From Myxococcales bacterium (GTDB taxonomy: Bacteria > Myxococcota_A > Polyangia > Haliangiales > Haliangiaceae): a stretch of 64,000 nt of DNA. A program made the translations under genes and the position numbers. The stretch's first letter is position 1, and the number at the start of each line of letters is the position of its first letter. The stretch lies in contig JADKKI010000037.1 of NCBI GenBank assembly GCA_016720595.1, forward strand, positions 78,370-142,369. Reading direction: 5' to 3'. The notes under the pieces were generated by a model that was not told where the DNA came from, searched no databases, and saw only the letters and a program-made list of their open reading frames with translations. Positions 32,704-41,770 of this stretch are shown piece after piece.

Positions 32704-33384
32704 ATGACCGAAGCGAGCGCCGACGCAGGCGTCGTCCAGTCTCGAGTCCAGCTCGAGCGGCTGGTCGCCGGGGACGAGCTCGGGGGACGGACGCTGTCCG
32801 GGTTCGCAGCGCAGAACGTGCTGTTGCGCTCGGTCGATCTCGATGGCGTGACGATCGACAAGCTCGATCTTCGCAACGCCGATGGTGACGATGCGCGGCT
32901 CGAGCGCGCCGAGCTCCGGCTGTCCGACCTGCGAGCGTCACAGTGGAAAGGCGCGCTGTGGCATCGCGTCACGGCCAAGGACTGCGACATGACCGAGATC
33001 GACCTGACGGGTGCGCAGCTCCTCCGCTGCACCTTCGGGCCGGTACGGATGGCGCGGATCCGCCTGCACAAGGCGCGGATCCAGAACACCACGTTCAAGG
33101 ACTCCGAGCTGTACTCCGCAGACTTCGCGAACGCCGTGCTGATCAAGGTCGCGTTCGAGGGCTACGAGCACGCCACCGTCTCGCTGTCGCGCACGGACTG
33201 GTCCGGCGCGTCGCTGTTCGACGTGGACTTCCAGCGCGCGAACCTCTACGGCGCGAACCTGCGCGGTGCCGTGCTGGTGCGTTGCAATCTCCGCGGCGCG
33301 AACCTGTGTTCTGCCGACCTCACCGGCGCGCGACTTGTCGGATGCGAGACCTCCGGCATCGACCTCGACGGAGCCACGTTCTAG
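32704..33384 (+). CDS. Pentapeptide-repeat protein
   Basis: A 226-residue protein whose residues about 35-225 consist of A(D/N)LxX-type pentapeptides (LDLRNADGDDARLERAELRL, ANLYGANLRGAVLVRCNLRG, ANLCSADLTGARL). Such repeats fold into a right-handed quadrilateral beta-helix, usually a protein-binding or DNA-mimic surface. In eCIS and type VI loci pentapeptide proteins also occur as accessory or spike-associated parts. The next gene follows after 8 bp. Function here is unknown. Confidence 0.9.
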   Translation: MTEASADAGVVQSRVQLERLVAGDELGGRTLSGFAAQNVLLRSVDLDGVTIDKLDLRNADGDDARLERAELRLSDLRASQWKGALWHRVTAKDCDMTEIDLTGAQLLRCTFGPVRMARIRLHKARIQNTTFKDSELYSADFANAVLIKVAFEGYEHATVSLSRTDWSGASLFDVDFQRANLYGANLRGAVLVRCNLRGANLCSADLTGARLVGCETSGIDLDGATF

Positions 33385-33392
33385 GAGCCCAT

Positions 33393-34043
33393 ATGCCGTC
33401 CCGTCCAGACCTACGCGAGATCGCGAGCAACCTGAAGGATGCGTTCGCTGACGCTGATCGGGAGACCCTCCTCGAGGTGCTGACGTTCGTGCTCAAGGAG
33501 TACGTCGTGGAAGGGCCGCCGCCGATGCTGGTCCATCAGGCCGAGACGCTCTCGGATCTGAAAGGTATGTCGTTCGCGGCGTTGATCTCGGCGCTCCAGA
33601 TCCGGTTCGAGCACCCCGAGCTCGCGATGTTGGTCGTGGATGGCGAATCGGTCGGTGTCCGGATCGGCGGCGTGGTGCAGCCGCTCCTCGGCCAGCGCAC
33701 GCCGCTCGGCGCCGCGCCGGCACCCGAGGCGCCTCGGCCGCAGCCGGGGGTGCGCGTCGTCGAGACCACGATGCAGCAGCGGCCACCGGCGCCCGCGCCG
33801 CAAGCGCAGCCCGCCCAGCAGAGCAGCGCTCCACCACCGGTGCGTGGGCTGTCGATGCGCGGCCGACCCACCGGTGAGGATGCCGGGGCTCCACCGGCAG
33901 CTCGTCCTCCCGCCGCCGCACCGGCCGCGCCCGTCGCCACCGCACCTGTTGCGGCCCCGGCGGCACCGGCCGCACCCGAGAAGCCGGAGGCGGCCGGTGG
34001 GGATGACTCTTCGGCACGGTTCAGCCTGCTGGAGCTCGACTAG
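33393..34043 (+). CDS. Uncharacterised protein with Pro/Ala-rich C-terminal half
   Basis: A 216-residue protein; ATG 33393 is chosen for the AGGAGCCC seven bases upstream and because the upstream open frame overlaps the pentapeptide gene. Residues 1-105 look folded (LREIASNLKDAFADADRETL, VLTFVLKEYVVEG, LKGMSFAALISALQIRF), with VRIGGVVQPLLGQ closing the domain. Residues 110-205 are Pro/Ala/Gln-rich and disordered, and the end (ARFSLLELD) is a short conserved-looking tail. I do not recognise a family. It sits at the end of the eCIS accessory block and overlaps the TPR gene by one base. Confidence 0.65.
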   Translation: MPSRPDLREIASNLKDAFADADRETLLEVLTFVLKEYVVEGPPPMLVHQAETLSDLKGMSFAALISALQIRFEHPELAMLVVDGESVGVRIGGVVQPLLGQRTPLGAAPAPEAPRPQPGVRVVETTMQQRPPAPAPQAQPAQQSSAPPPVRGLSMRGRPTGEDAGAPPAARPPAAAPAAPVATAPVAAPAAPAAPEKPEAAGGDDSSARFSLLELD

Positions 34044-34468
34044 TGTCGTCAGTCGCGCGCCGCTACTACGAGCGCGGTCGCACGGCCCTCGACAACGGGG
34101 ATCTCGAGGCTGCGCAGGAATCGCTGCGCGCCGCGCTCGAGCTCGCACCGCAGTTCGGCAATGCCCGCGTCGCGTATGCGGTGGCGATCGCGAAGGCGGG
34201 GGATTGCCCTCGTGCCGCGCAGGTGCTGCGGCAGGGTGTAGGGCGTGCGTCGTCGAAGATCTCCTCGGCCGCGATGTACGCCACGCTCGGCGACGTCCTC
34301 ACGATGGGGGGGGACTTCTTCGGCGCCGAGGAGGCCTTCAAGACCGCGGCACAGACGCCCGGGTACGAGGCTCGAGTTGCCTCGGGGCTCGCGCGGGTCT
34401 ACGCGCGGCTCGGGCGCTACGCAGACATGGCGGCGCAGCTCAAGCTCGCGGCTGCCACCGCGCGCTGA
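34043..34468 (+). CDS. TPR-repeat protein
   Basis: A 141-residue all-helical protein from GTG 34043, overlapping the preceding TAG by one base. RYYERGRTALDNGDLEAAQESLRAALELAP is a clear TPR unit, and at least two more degenerate units follow (ARVAYAVAIAKAGDCPRAAQVL, YATLGDVLTMGGDFFGAEEAF). It probably mediates protein contacts for the preceding gene. It ends 6 bp from a convergent lipoprotein gene, which marks the right border of the injection-system block. Confidence 0.8.
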   Translation: MSSVARRYYERGRTALDNGDLEAAQESLRAALELAPQFGNARVAYAVAIAKAGDCPRAAQVLRQGVGRASSKISSAAMYATLGDVLTMGGDFFGAEEAFKTAAQTPGYEARVASGLARVYARLGRYADMAAQLKLAAATAR

Positions 34469-34474
34469 CCGCGT

Positions 34475-35593
34475 TCAGAGCGTGAGTCTCGTCGGTGAGA
34501 TCTGGGTGCCCGTGAGCGCGCCATTGATGATCACGGCGCCGCCTCCACCACCGCCGCCGCCGCCGCCTGCACCACCACCGCCTCCACCGCCACCCGGCTT
34601 GCCGTCCGTCGCGAGCAACGCCTCTACCGCGCCATTTCCGCCGTCGCCGGCATCGGCAGCACCGGTGCCACCGTTCGGGGTGTTGTTCCAGGCGCGGTCG
34701 TCCTCGCCGTCGTTCGATGTCGCGGCGCGGGCTCCCTCTCCACCACCGCCGCCATTCGCGACCACCTGGCCCGTGACCGTGACCTGGAGCGCCTCGAGGA
34801 CGATCATGCCCCCAGATCCACCACCGCCGCCGCCCGAGTTGTTGGGGACTCCGTGGCGACCGGCCGCACCGCTCGCGCGGAGCTCGTTGGCGATCGTGAT
34901 CGTCTGCGCCGCGAACAGGTAGATCGCACCGCCGCCGGCCCCGCCGACGCCGCCCGCGCCGGCGCCCACACCGCTGCCACCCATCCCGCCGGCGCAGCCC
35001 CCACGCAGCTGCAACGCCTGCTGAGGCGGCGTGGCGGAGATCCCGGGCGCCCCCGGGGTATCGCCGGCCGCGCCGCTGCCGCCCATCGTGATGAACGAAC
35101 CACCAGCCGCACCGCCGCCCCCACCGGTCGCGTCGTTGGTGGGGAGGCCGTTGAGTGGAGCCGCACACAGCGCACTGTTCCCGCCGGGGCCGACCTGGTT
35201 CCCGACAATCTTGCTCGATGCATCGAGCTTGCTCGAGACCATGATGTTGCCGGTGGAGATCAGCATCAGCGGGCGCTGACCGGTGATGGTGGTCAGCGCG
35301 CTGACCAGGATCCCGGCCCCGCGGATCGCGCAGATCGAGGGCCCGACCTGCTGGAGGACGGTCGCACAGCGTGGATCGGTGTCGGTGTTGACCGGTCCCG
35401 CGAGGTCGATCGCGAGCACGGGGGCCTCGTCGAAGCAGACGCGAACGAAGCTGCCGTAGCAGAAGGCGCCGCTGTCACCCGGGACGTCGCTGGCTCCGGC
35501 GTCTCCGAGGTGGAGATCATCGATCCCGAGGAGCGAGTTGCAGCCGCTCGCCACGACGGCGCTGGCGACGGCGAGACCCACATGCCGCACCAC
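34475..35593 (-). CDS. Gly-rich secreted lipoprotein
   Basis: A 372-residue protein. The open frame is much longer upstream, but the signal peptide and lipobox (RHVGLAVASAVVASGCNSL) fix the start at one of two GTG codons at 35588-35593. The mature N-terminus CNSLLGIDDLHLGDAG is a style common among myxobacterial lipoproteins. Residues about 170-370 are rich in Gly, with runs of eight or more, between short hydrophobic beta-like stretches (GAIYLFAAQTITIANEL, GMIVLEALQVTVTGQVV). It is likely a cell-surface protein of repetitive beta structure. No enzyme motif is seen. Confidence 0.75.
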   Translation of the reverse strand: MVRHVGLAVASAVVASGCNSLLGIDDLHLGDAGASDVPGDSGAFCYGSFVRVCFDEAPVLAIDLAGPVNTDTDPRCATVLQQVGPSICAIRGAGILVSALTTITGQRPLMLISTGNIMVSSKLDASSKIVGNQVGPGGNSALCAAPLNGLPTNDATGGGGGAAGGSFITMGGSGAAGDTPGAPGISATPPQQALQLRGGCAGGMGGSGVGAGAGGVGGAGGGAIYLFAAQTITIANELRASGAAGRHGVPNNSGGGGGGSGGMIVLEALQVTVTGQVVANGGGGGEGARAATSNDGEDDRAWNNTPNGGTGAADAGDGGNGAVEALLATDGKPGGGGGGGGAGGGGGGGGGGAVIINGALTGTQISPTRLTL

Positions 35594-35665
35594 GAAACGG
35601 TACCACGACGTCCCCGGCCTTCGCCGCCCGTTGTGACGGGGCGCGGAACGGCATAACCTCCGAGC

Positions 35666-36683
35666 GTGGGTCGTTCCGGTCGGGATCGTACGATCTGCGT
35701 CGCTCTGCTGGCGGGTCTGCTGCTCGTGCCGCGGGTCCTTGCGGGCGATGCCATCGCCCAGCCGCGCGCCCGCGCCTGCCGACGAGGCGTTCGCGCGTGG
35801 TCGCGAGGCGCTCCAGATCGGCAAGTACGACGTGGCCTGCGCTGCGTTCGAGGAGAGCCAGCGGCTCGCACCGCAGCTCCTTACGCAGTTCAACATCGCG
35901 CTGTGCGACGAGCAGCTCGGCAAGCTCGCGACCGCCCTCGCGCTCCACAAGGAGCTCGCGACGAAGGATGACAACCCGCCGCGGCGTGCCAAGGCCGCGG
36001 ACATGGCTGCACAGCTCGAGGCACGCGTGCCGCGGCTGCGGATCGAGATCGTGCAGCGCGGCGGCGACGCGCTGGTGCCGCCCGGGCTCGAGGTCACCGT
36101 CGGTGGTGTCCACGCGACGAACTTCAAGGACATGCCGATCGATCTCGGTACCACCCGCGTGGTCGCGCGCGCCCCCGGGTTCCTCGAATGGACCGGCGAC
36201 GTGCGTGCGAAGGACGAGCGCCAGCGCGTGAAGGTCACGATCAAGCTCGAGCGAGATCCCGCGATCTCCGGGCCTGTCGAGCCGGAGGTGGCACCGAAAC
36301 CGACGCCCGCGGAGCCTGCCGCGGCTCCCCAACGATCGGTCCGCGGAAAGCTCGGCGTGGCGGCCGTGATCGGTGGGGGCGCAGCGATCGCCTCCGGCAT
36401 CACCTTCGGGTTCTTGGCCCGGAGCAAGTGGCACGACGCGCGGGAGGTCTGCGGCGGCGGCACCACCTGCACGACGCAGATCGACCTCGATCGAGGACAG
36501 GCGATGGTCGATCAGGCGCGGTCGCGTGGACGGATCGCGACCGCGCTGGTCGTCGCAGGCGGTGTGCTCGTGACCACGGGCGTGGTGCTGTGGGTCACCG
36601 CGCCGAAGGCCGAACGTTCGCTCGCAGTGGCCCCGGCAGCGTCGTCGTCGTCGGTGGGGCTGGCGCTGCTCGGCCGCTTCTAG
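35666..36683 (+). CDS. Secreted PEGA/TPR-type protein with signal peptide; one apparent frameshift
   Basis: GTG 35666 starts a good signal peptide (ICVALLAGLLLVPRVLAGDA), but the mature protein (PADEAFARGREALQIGKYDVA ...) lies in another frame that runs to 36683; one extra base in the GC-rich stretch 35755-35775 would explain it. The intact protein has about 338 residues: a helical TPR-like half (EESQRLAPQLLTQFNIALCDEQLGKLATA), a PEGA-like beta domain (GLEVTVGGVHATNF...PIDLGTTRVVARAPGF), a Pro linker and two transmembrane helices around residues 240-315. Such proteins are common in the envelope of myxobacteria. The unrepaired ORF starts at ATG 35739 and lacks an export signal. Confidence 0.7.
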
Positions 36684-37486
36684 TAGCCGTGCATCTGCTG
36701 CGGATAGCTGTGGGCCGGGACCCACAAGGGATCGACGAACGTCTGGGTCAGGACCACGGTGATGTTGTCCGTGCCGCCGTTATTGTTCGCCGCGCGGATC
36801 AGGTTCTCGGCAACGACCTCGAGCGCATCGCCGGACGTCATGATCTCGCGGATCATCCAGTCGTCGACGAGATCCGAGAGGCCGTCGCAGCACAGCAGGA
36901 ACACATCGTTGTGCTCGGGGATCATCGTGTTGTGCTCGATCTCGACGCTGGCATCGAGACCGACGGCCCGGATGATCACGTTGGAGGTCGCGGGGCCGAG
37001 CGTGCCGATCAGATCGGGCCGGTCCTGGTACAGGTTGCGGAGCGAGTGATCGCGGGTGAGCTGCTGTAGCTGCCCGTGCCGGAGCAGATAGGCGCGCGAG
37101 TCACCACAGTGGCAGATGTGGACACGACCCTCTTCGAACCGCATCCCGACGGCGGTGGTGCCCATCCCATGGCATGCGTGATCCGTCAGCGAGCGCTGGA
37201 ACACCGCCGCATTCGCGGCCTTCATCGCTGCCGTCAGCTGGTCCTGACCGGGGGCCGCTGGTGGATCGCCGGTCTTCAGGGAGTGGACGATGGTCCTGAT
37301 CGCGATGTCCGAGGCGACCTGACCCGAGGCGTGACCACCCATCCCGTCGCACACCACGTACACGCCGAGGAAATCGTCGTAGTACATGGCGTCCTCGTTC
37401 TGAGTCCGCTGCGCACCCACATCGGTCCGACCGACGGCACGGAGCAGGAACCTCTCGACGGGAATCGGACGGCTCTGGTCCATCAC
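36680..37486 (-). CDS. PP2C-family serine/threonine phosphatase
   Basis: A 268-residue bacterial PP2C phosphatase. It has the family motifs in order: VGAQRTQNEDA, VYVVCDGMGGHASGQVAS (metal-binding Asp-Gly), GTTAVGMRF, CHCGDSRAYLLR, LRNLYQDRPDLIG, LLCCDGLSDLV and GGTDNITVVL. It removes phosphate from Ser/Thr and is the natural counterpart of the kinase gene 0.8 kb further on the same strand. Its end overlaps the convergent PEGA gene by 4 bp. Confidence 0.95.
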   Translation of the reverse strand: MMDQSRPIPVERFLLRAVGRTDVGAQRTQNEDAMYYDDFLGVYVVCDGMGGHASGQVASDIAIRTIVHSLKTGDPPAAPGQDQLTAAMKAANAAVFQRSLTDHACHGMGTTAVGMRFEEGRVHICHCGDSRAYLLRHGQLQQLTRDHSLRNLYQDRPDLIGTLGPATSNVIIRAVGLDASVEIEHNTMIPEHNDVFLLCCDGLSDLVDDWMIREIMTSGDALEVVAENLIRAANNNGGTDNITVVLTQTFVDPLWVPAHSYPQQMHGY

Positions 37487-37547
37487 CAGACCTCCCCAGG
37501 GCGCACGCTCATCGTTCGATCTACGGTCCGGAGGACGGAGAGCTTCC

Positions 37548-38249
37548 TCATTCGGTCACCCGGCGGTTGGGGAAGTTGACCCGCTTGGGCAGGTTCGCCC
37601 AGGGGAGGAGCCGCTCCTCGCGGATCTCCGCGGAGATCTTGGCCATCGCGGCGCTCGGCGGATCCCCGAGCGTGGGCAGCTTCCAGTCGGTGGCCATGGC
37701 GGCCCGGACCTCGGCGACGATATCGAACGTCTGCTCGGCCGCGAAGTCGACGATCTCGAACAGCTTGTCGAACGAGAGAACGGCGCGGTGCAGGTCGCGG
37801 AGCAGGGCCTGCGGGGTCTGGTCCTTCAGCTGCTCTTCGATGTCCTCCGGGCGCTCTCGGTCGCGTGGCTCGGCGACGCGGCCCTCGGCCATCTGCGCGT
37901 CGAACAGCGCCATCTCTGGCTCGACCTTGCTCTCGATCGGGGGGGCATCGGACTCGATCAACGTCCAGGCGAGCTCGTAGCGGGCCTCGATCCACGCGAG
38001 CAGGTTCGGATCGATCAGCTCGAGCACCTTGGCCCTGCGCTCGCGCACCGCCACGATGTCCGGATCCTCGGGCTTCTCCTGTTCAGCGGCTTGCTCGAAC
38101 GAGGGGAGCCCGAACCAGCGCTCGAGCTCCGCGGCGGTGACGGCGTCGACGACGTCCGCGAGCGGCTTGCCCAGGTCGCGCTCCAGCAGCTGCTTGACCG
38201 TCGGGTCAGGCTTCGCGGGCTGGTCGGGCTTGTCGTCGTCGGGCGCCAT
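37548..38249 (-). CDS. Uncharacterised protein between kinase and phosphatase genes
   Basis: A 233-residue soluble, acidic, mostly helical protein starting MAPDDDKPDQPAKPDPTVKQLL. No family motif is recognised. Hydrophobic helices (LLAWIEARYELAWTLIESD, LRDLHRAVLSFDKLFEIVD) suggest a compact helical core. It lies 6 bp downstream of the kinase gene and 61 bp upstream of the phosphatase gene, so it is probably part of a three-gene phosphorylation unit, perhaps as substrate or adaptor. Confidence 0.65.
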   Translation of the reverse strand: MAPDDDKPDQPAKPDPTVKQLLERDLGKPLADVVDAVTAAELERWFGLPSFEQAAEQEKPEDPDIVAVRERRAKVLELIDPNLLAWIEARYELAWTLIESDAPPIESKVEPEMALFDAQMAEGRVAEPRDRERPEDIEEQLKDQTPQALLRDLHRAVLSFDKLFEIVDFAAEQTFDIVAEVRAAMATDWKLPTLGDPPSAAMAKISAEIREERLLPWANLPKRVNFPNRRVTE

Positions 38250-38255
38250 TGCCGG

Positions 38256-39734
38256 TCACTGGGTCTGCAGCACGATCACGTACGCGAGGACGCCGAGGCC
38301 GATGCCGATCATCATCGAAACGATCCAGAACAGGGTGCTCGCTCCCTGGGTGGCCGCGCCGGCGCCGGTGCCGGCGGGCTGGAGGGCCTGGCCGGTACGC
38401 GCGACCGAGACCACGCCGTCGCTCGGCTGGAGCATGACGGTCTTGTTCGGTCCCGAGCCTTGCTGCATGCCGGGCGGCTGCATGCCGGGCTGCTGCATGC
38501 CTGGCTGCATCATGCCGGGCGGCATCTGCATCTGGCCCTGCACGATCGGTGGCGCCATGCCGGCGACGATCGTCTTCTGGTTTGGAGGGGCCTGGTTGTA
38601 CCCGCCGGGTGCGAGGCCGCTCTGCTGCGGTGCCATCGGCTGGCCCGGCGCGAACGGGCTGACCTGCGCCATCATCGTCTTCTGCTGTGGTGAGGCCGCC
38701 GCGTAGCCTTGCTGCTGAGGCGGCTGCATCTGGGGCTGCATCTGGGGCTGCATGCCGGGCTGCATCTGGGGCTGCATGCCGGGCTGCATCTGCGGCTGCA
38801 TGCCGGGTTGCATGCCCGGTGGTGGCGCGCCGCCTCCGGCGATCATCGTCTTGGGCATTCCACCCGCGCCGATCGACATCCCGCCCTGCGTGAGCTCGGC
38901 GAACACCTGCTGGCAGTGCTGCATCATCTCGCCAGAGGACTGGTAGCGACGCCCGGCATCCTTCTCGAGGGCGCGACGGACGATCTGCTGCACCGAATAG
39001 GGCACCGAGTCCGGCATCGGCGGCACCTGGCCCTGCAGGTGCATCTGGATCACGGTCATCGGGTTGTCGTCGTTGAACGGGACGTTCCCGGTCAGCATCT
39101 CGAACGCCAGGATGCCGAGCGCATACAGATCGCTGCGCGCGTCGAGCGGCAGACCGCGCCCTTGCTCGGGCGACATGTACTGCGGCGTGCCGAACACGAC
39201 GCCCGCCTGGGTCTTCATCCGATCGCCCTCGAGCAGCTTCGCGACGGAGAAGTCGAGGAGCTTCACGAAGTCCGGCGAGCCAGCCATGTTCAGGAGGAAC
39301 ACGTTGTCGGGCTTGATGTCGCGGTGGATGATGCCGATCGAGTGGGCCTCGGCGAGCGAGGCACAGCACTGGATCAAGATCTTCACCACCCGCTGCGGTG
39401 CGAGTGGACCCTTCGCCAGCGCGTCGCGGAGCGACAGGCCGTCGAGAAACTCCATCGTCATGAACAGACGACCGTCGGAGGTCTGACCGAAGTCGAACAT
39501 CCGGATCGTGTTCGGGTGCTGGAGCCGCGAGCACGCCTTCGCTTCGTTGTAGAAGCGCTGGACCCACTGCGGATCCGCCGCCATCTGGGCGTTGAGCATC
39601 TTCAGCGCGATGATTCGATCGATCGAGATCTGGCGCGACTTGTAGACCACGCCCATGCCGCCCTCGCCGACACGAGCCTGGATCTCGTATCGACCATCGA
39701 TGACTTTGCCGACGAAGGGGTCCTGCTGGCTCAT
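38256..39734 (-). CDS. Serine/threonine protein kinase with Met/Gln/Pro-rich linker and C-terminal membrane helix
   Basis: A 492-residue Hanks-type kinase. Kinase domain about 12-275: GEGGMGVVYKSR, IALKML (catalytic Lys), HRDIKPDNV, then DFSVAKLL where DFG is usual, and GTPQYMSPEQ. Residues about 300-440 are low-complexity with many GMQPQMQPG-type units; a single helix near the C-terminus (LFWIVSMMIGIGLGVLAYVIV) anchors it in the membrane with the kinase inside. The DFG to DFS change keeps the metal-binding Asp and need not abolish activity. The gene forms a unit with the downstream unknown protein and PP2C phosphatase and overlaps the upstream lipoprotein gene by 4 bp. Confidence 0.93.
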   Translation of the reverse strand: MSQQDPFVGKVIDGRYEIQARVGEGGMGVVYKSRQISIDRIIALKMLNAQMAADPQWVQRFYNEAKACSRLQHPNTIRMFDFGQTSDGRLFMTMEFLDGLSLRDALAKGPLAPQRVVKILIQCCASLAEAHSIGIIHRDIKPDNVFLLNMAGSPDFVKLLDFSVAKLLEGDRMKTQAGVVFGTPQYMSPEQGRGLPLDARSDLYALGILAFEMLTGNVPFNDDNPMTVIQMHLQGQVPPMPDSVPYSVQQIVRRALEKDAGRRYQSSGEMMQHCQQVFAELTQGGMSIGAGGMPKTMIAGGGAPPPGMQPGMQPQMQPGMQPQMQPGMQPQMQPQMQPPQQQGYAAASPQQKTMMAQVSPFAPGQPMAPQQSGLAPGGYNQAPPNQKTIVAGMAPPIVQGQMQMPPGMMQPGMQQPGMQPPGMQQGSGPNKTVMLQPSDGVVSVARTGQALQPAGTGAGAATQGASTLFWIVSMMIGIGLGVLAYVIVLQTQ

Positions 39735-40798
39735 GGAGGGCTGAACTTCACGCGGTCATTGGCCTTGATCTGATCGGTCGTGAGCCGCACCTTGCCCACC
39801 GTCGCGGCCTTGTCGATGCGGATGATCGTGACCTCGCCGCCGGACAGCGGCTGGTCGGTGTCCCCGCGTAGCACCGTGGCCCGCCAGCCCTTGGCGATGC
39901 CCGAGTTCGAGCCCGCACCGATCGTGATGATCGTGTCGGAGCCCTGGACCTCGTTCTTCAGCACGCGGGTGGTGACGGGATCGGCCTTGGCGTCGTCGCA
40001 GTTCGGGTTCTGCGGATCGGGGCTCTTGAGATCACACTTGGGCCACTGCGACTTCTTGCACGAGCGCACGCGGCGATCGGGTGGGTTGGGGCAGGGCATC
40101 GTGGCCTGGCACGATGGGATGTTGATGTCGGGGGGCGTCGGGCAGACGTCCTTGCACGGCGGCCAGCCGGCGGGCGCGCCGGTCTTGGGGCACACGTTGC
40201 GGCACGCCGGATTCTTCGGATCGAACTGGAACTCGTCGCAAGGCACCTCGGGCTCGGGCACCGCAGCGAGCTTCGGGGGCTCGGGAATCTCGAGCTTCAG
40301 CGGATCGAACAGCGGACCCGCGACGGTCTCCTTGAACTCGACGGTGAGCTTGTACTTGCCCGCATCACCGCGACCGACAGCATAGACGCGGACGAAGTAC
40401 TTGCCCTTCGCACCGTCGAGCTTCGCGGTCTTCGTGCGGCCCTTGCTGCGCTTCTTGCTCGTCTTCTTCGACGTGACGATCGGCGTGTTCCACTCGTCGA
40501 ACACGTCGAACGCGAGCTGGAGACCCGGGCGTGGCGGCGTCCACTGCAGCTTGATGTCGAGCGTGCCCTTCTGCTTGTCGGGGATCTCGATCAGCTTCCA
40601 GTCGACGCGATCGCCACCTGGATAGGTGACGATGCCGGAGGCCTTCGCCTCACCGTTCTCGAAGTTGAGGCCCTTCGCGCCTTTGACCTTGCCGTCGTTA
40701 CCAGTCGAAGCGTCCTGGGCGACGTTGTGCGCACAGGTGGCGCAGAGCATGAGGAGACCGAGCGAAAGACCTCGGTACCCCACCGATTTCCCGAGCAT
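39731..40798 (-). CDS. Lipoprotein with beta-sandwich and C-terminal repeat domain shared with the next gene
   Basis: A 355-residue protein; ATG 40798 is preferred to a TTG six codons upstream because it gives a compact signal peptide (LSLGLLMLCATC) with Cys for lipid attachment. Residues about 50-190 form a PPC-like beta sandwich (VDWKLIEIPDKQKGTLDI, KGKYFVRVYAVGRGDAGKYKL). A Cys/Pro-rich middle (PACRNVCPKTG and similar motifs, about 12 Cys) follows. The last 80 residues (NSGIAKGWRATVLRGD, LTTDQIKANDRVKFSPP) match the end of the neighbouring 40837 protein. Envelope-located; function unknown. Confidence 0.75.
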   Translation of the reverse strand: MLGKSVGYRGLSLGLLMLCATCAHNVAQDASTGNDGKVKGAKGLNFENGEAKASGIVTYPGGDRVDWKLIEIPDKQKGTLDIKLQWTPPRPGLQLAFDVFDEWNTPIVTSKKTSKKRSKGRTKTAKLDGAKGKYFVRVYAVGRGDAGKYKLTVEFKETVAGPLFDPLKLEIPEPPKLAAVPEPEVPCDEFQFDPKNPACRNVCPKTGAPAGWPPCKDVCPTPPDINIPSCQATMPCPNPPDRRVRSCKKSQWPKCDLKSPDPQNPNCDDAKADPVTTRVLKNEVQGSDTIITIGAGSNSGIAKGWRATVLRGDTDQPLSGGEVTIIRIDKAATVGKVRLTTDQIKANDRVKFSPP

Positions 40799-40836
40799 GA
40801 TTGAAGTCTTACCCAATCACTCGGGCCACGCAAGAG

Positions 40837-41715
40837 CTAGGGCGACAAGGTGACGTTGCCGCCACCGGCCTTGATCTGATCCGGGGTGGCCGTGACCGTG
40901 GCCTTGCAGGTGCGCTCGCCGCAATCGGAGAGCGTGAACCCGCCGGAGACGCCCTGGATCTTGAGCTTCCAGCCGGCGGCGACCTCCTGTGCGGTCCCGA
41001 TCCCGACGGTGATCTGCGTGCCGCCGCTGACGACCGAGAGGCCGATCACGCGGGCATTCTTGGTGGTCGGCGCAGGGCCGGGCTTCTCGACCTTGACGGT
41101 CGGCTGCCGCGGACCCTTCTTGATCTTGACGACGGCGGTCGTCGGCGGGCGATAGCTCTTCGGGGTGTCGTCGTTGATCGGCACCATCGGCAGCGGCGGG
41201 AGGAAGGCGACCTTCGCGGGGAAGTCGCTCTTGACCTCGGCGGCAGCGGTCCGCTTGAACGCGGCGCGCAGCACGAAGTCGGCGGAGTCCTTGCGGCCCT
41301 GCAGGTAGAGGTGGATCAGGTACTTGCCGGGCGCGAGGTCGTACAGCGTGCGGACCTTGTTGAGCTCGTGCGCGTCCTCTTCTTCGAGGTCCGACTTGCT
41401 GATCACGCGGTAGCCGGGATCGAGGACCTCCATCGCGAGATCGAAGTCATCGTTGGCTTCATCGCCCGGCGGCGTGATCTCGAGCCGGAGCGCGAGCTCA
41501 CCGTTGGCCGGGACGTCGAGGGAGAACCACTTGGCCCGTCGGAAGTCGCCGTACTGGAGCTCGCCCTCCGTCTTGCCTTCGAGCTTCTCGTCGAGGGCGA
41601 TCGCCTTGGGCTTCTTCCAGGGCTTGGCCTTGTCCGACTTGTATCCGCTGTGCTGCGGGATCTGGGGACCAGCGCACGCAGAAAGCACGACCACCGCGAG
41701 GACGATTCGCCGCAT
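40837..41715 (-). CDS. Lipoprotein, paralogue of the preceding one
   Basis: A 292-residue lipoprotein: signal MRRIVLAVVVLSAC, then a PPC-like sandwich (AKWFSLDVPANGELALRLEI, APGKYLIHLYLQGRKDSADF), a linker and the C-terminal domain AQEVAAGWKLKIQGVSGG...TPDQIKAGGGNVTLSP, which matches the 39731 protein end. The two genes lie in tandem on the same strand, so they probably arose by duplication. They are likely exported envelope proteins co-expressed with the kinase unit. Confidence 0.78.
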   Translation of the reverse strand: MRRIVLAVVVLSACAGPQIPQHSGYKSDKAKPWKKPKAIALDEKLEGKTEGELQYGDFRRAKWFSLDVPANGELALRLEITPPGDEANDDFDLAMEVLDPGYRVISKSDLEEEDAHELNKVRTLYDLAPGKYLIHLYLQGRKDSADFVLRAAFKRTAAAEVKSDFPAKVAFLPPLPMVPINDDTPKSYRPPTTAVVKIKKGPRQPTVKVEKPGPAPTTKNARVIGLSVVSGGTQITVGIGTAQEVAAGWKLKIQGVSGGFTLSDCGERTCKATVTATPDQIKAGGGNVTLSP

Positions 41716-41770
41716 GCCAAGACACTAGCACGGGCTTGCTCGCCGACGCCCGTGGTGGCACATCGCGGGG

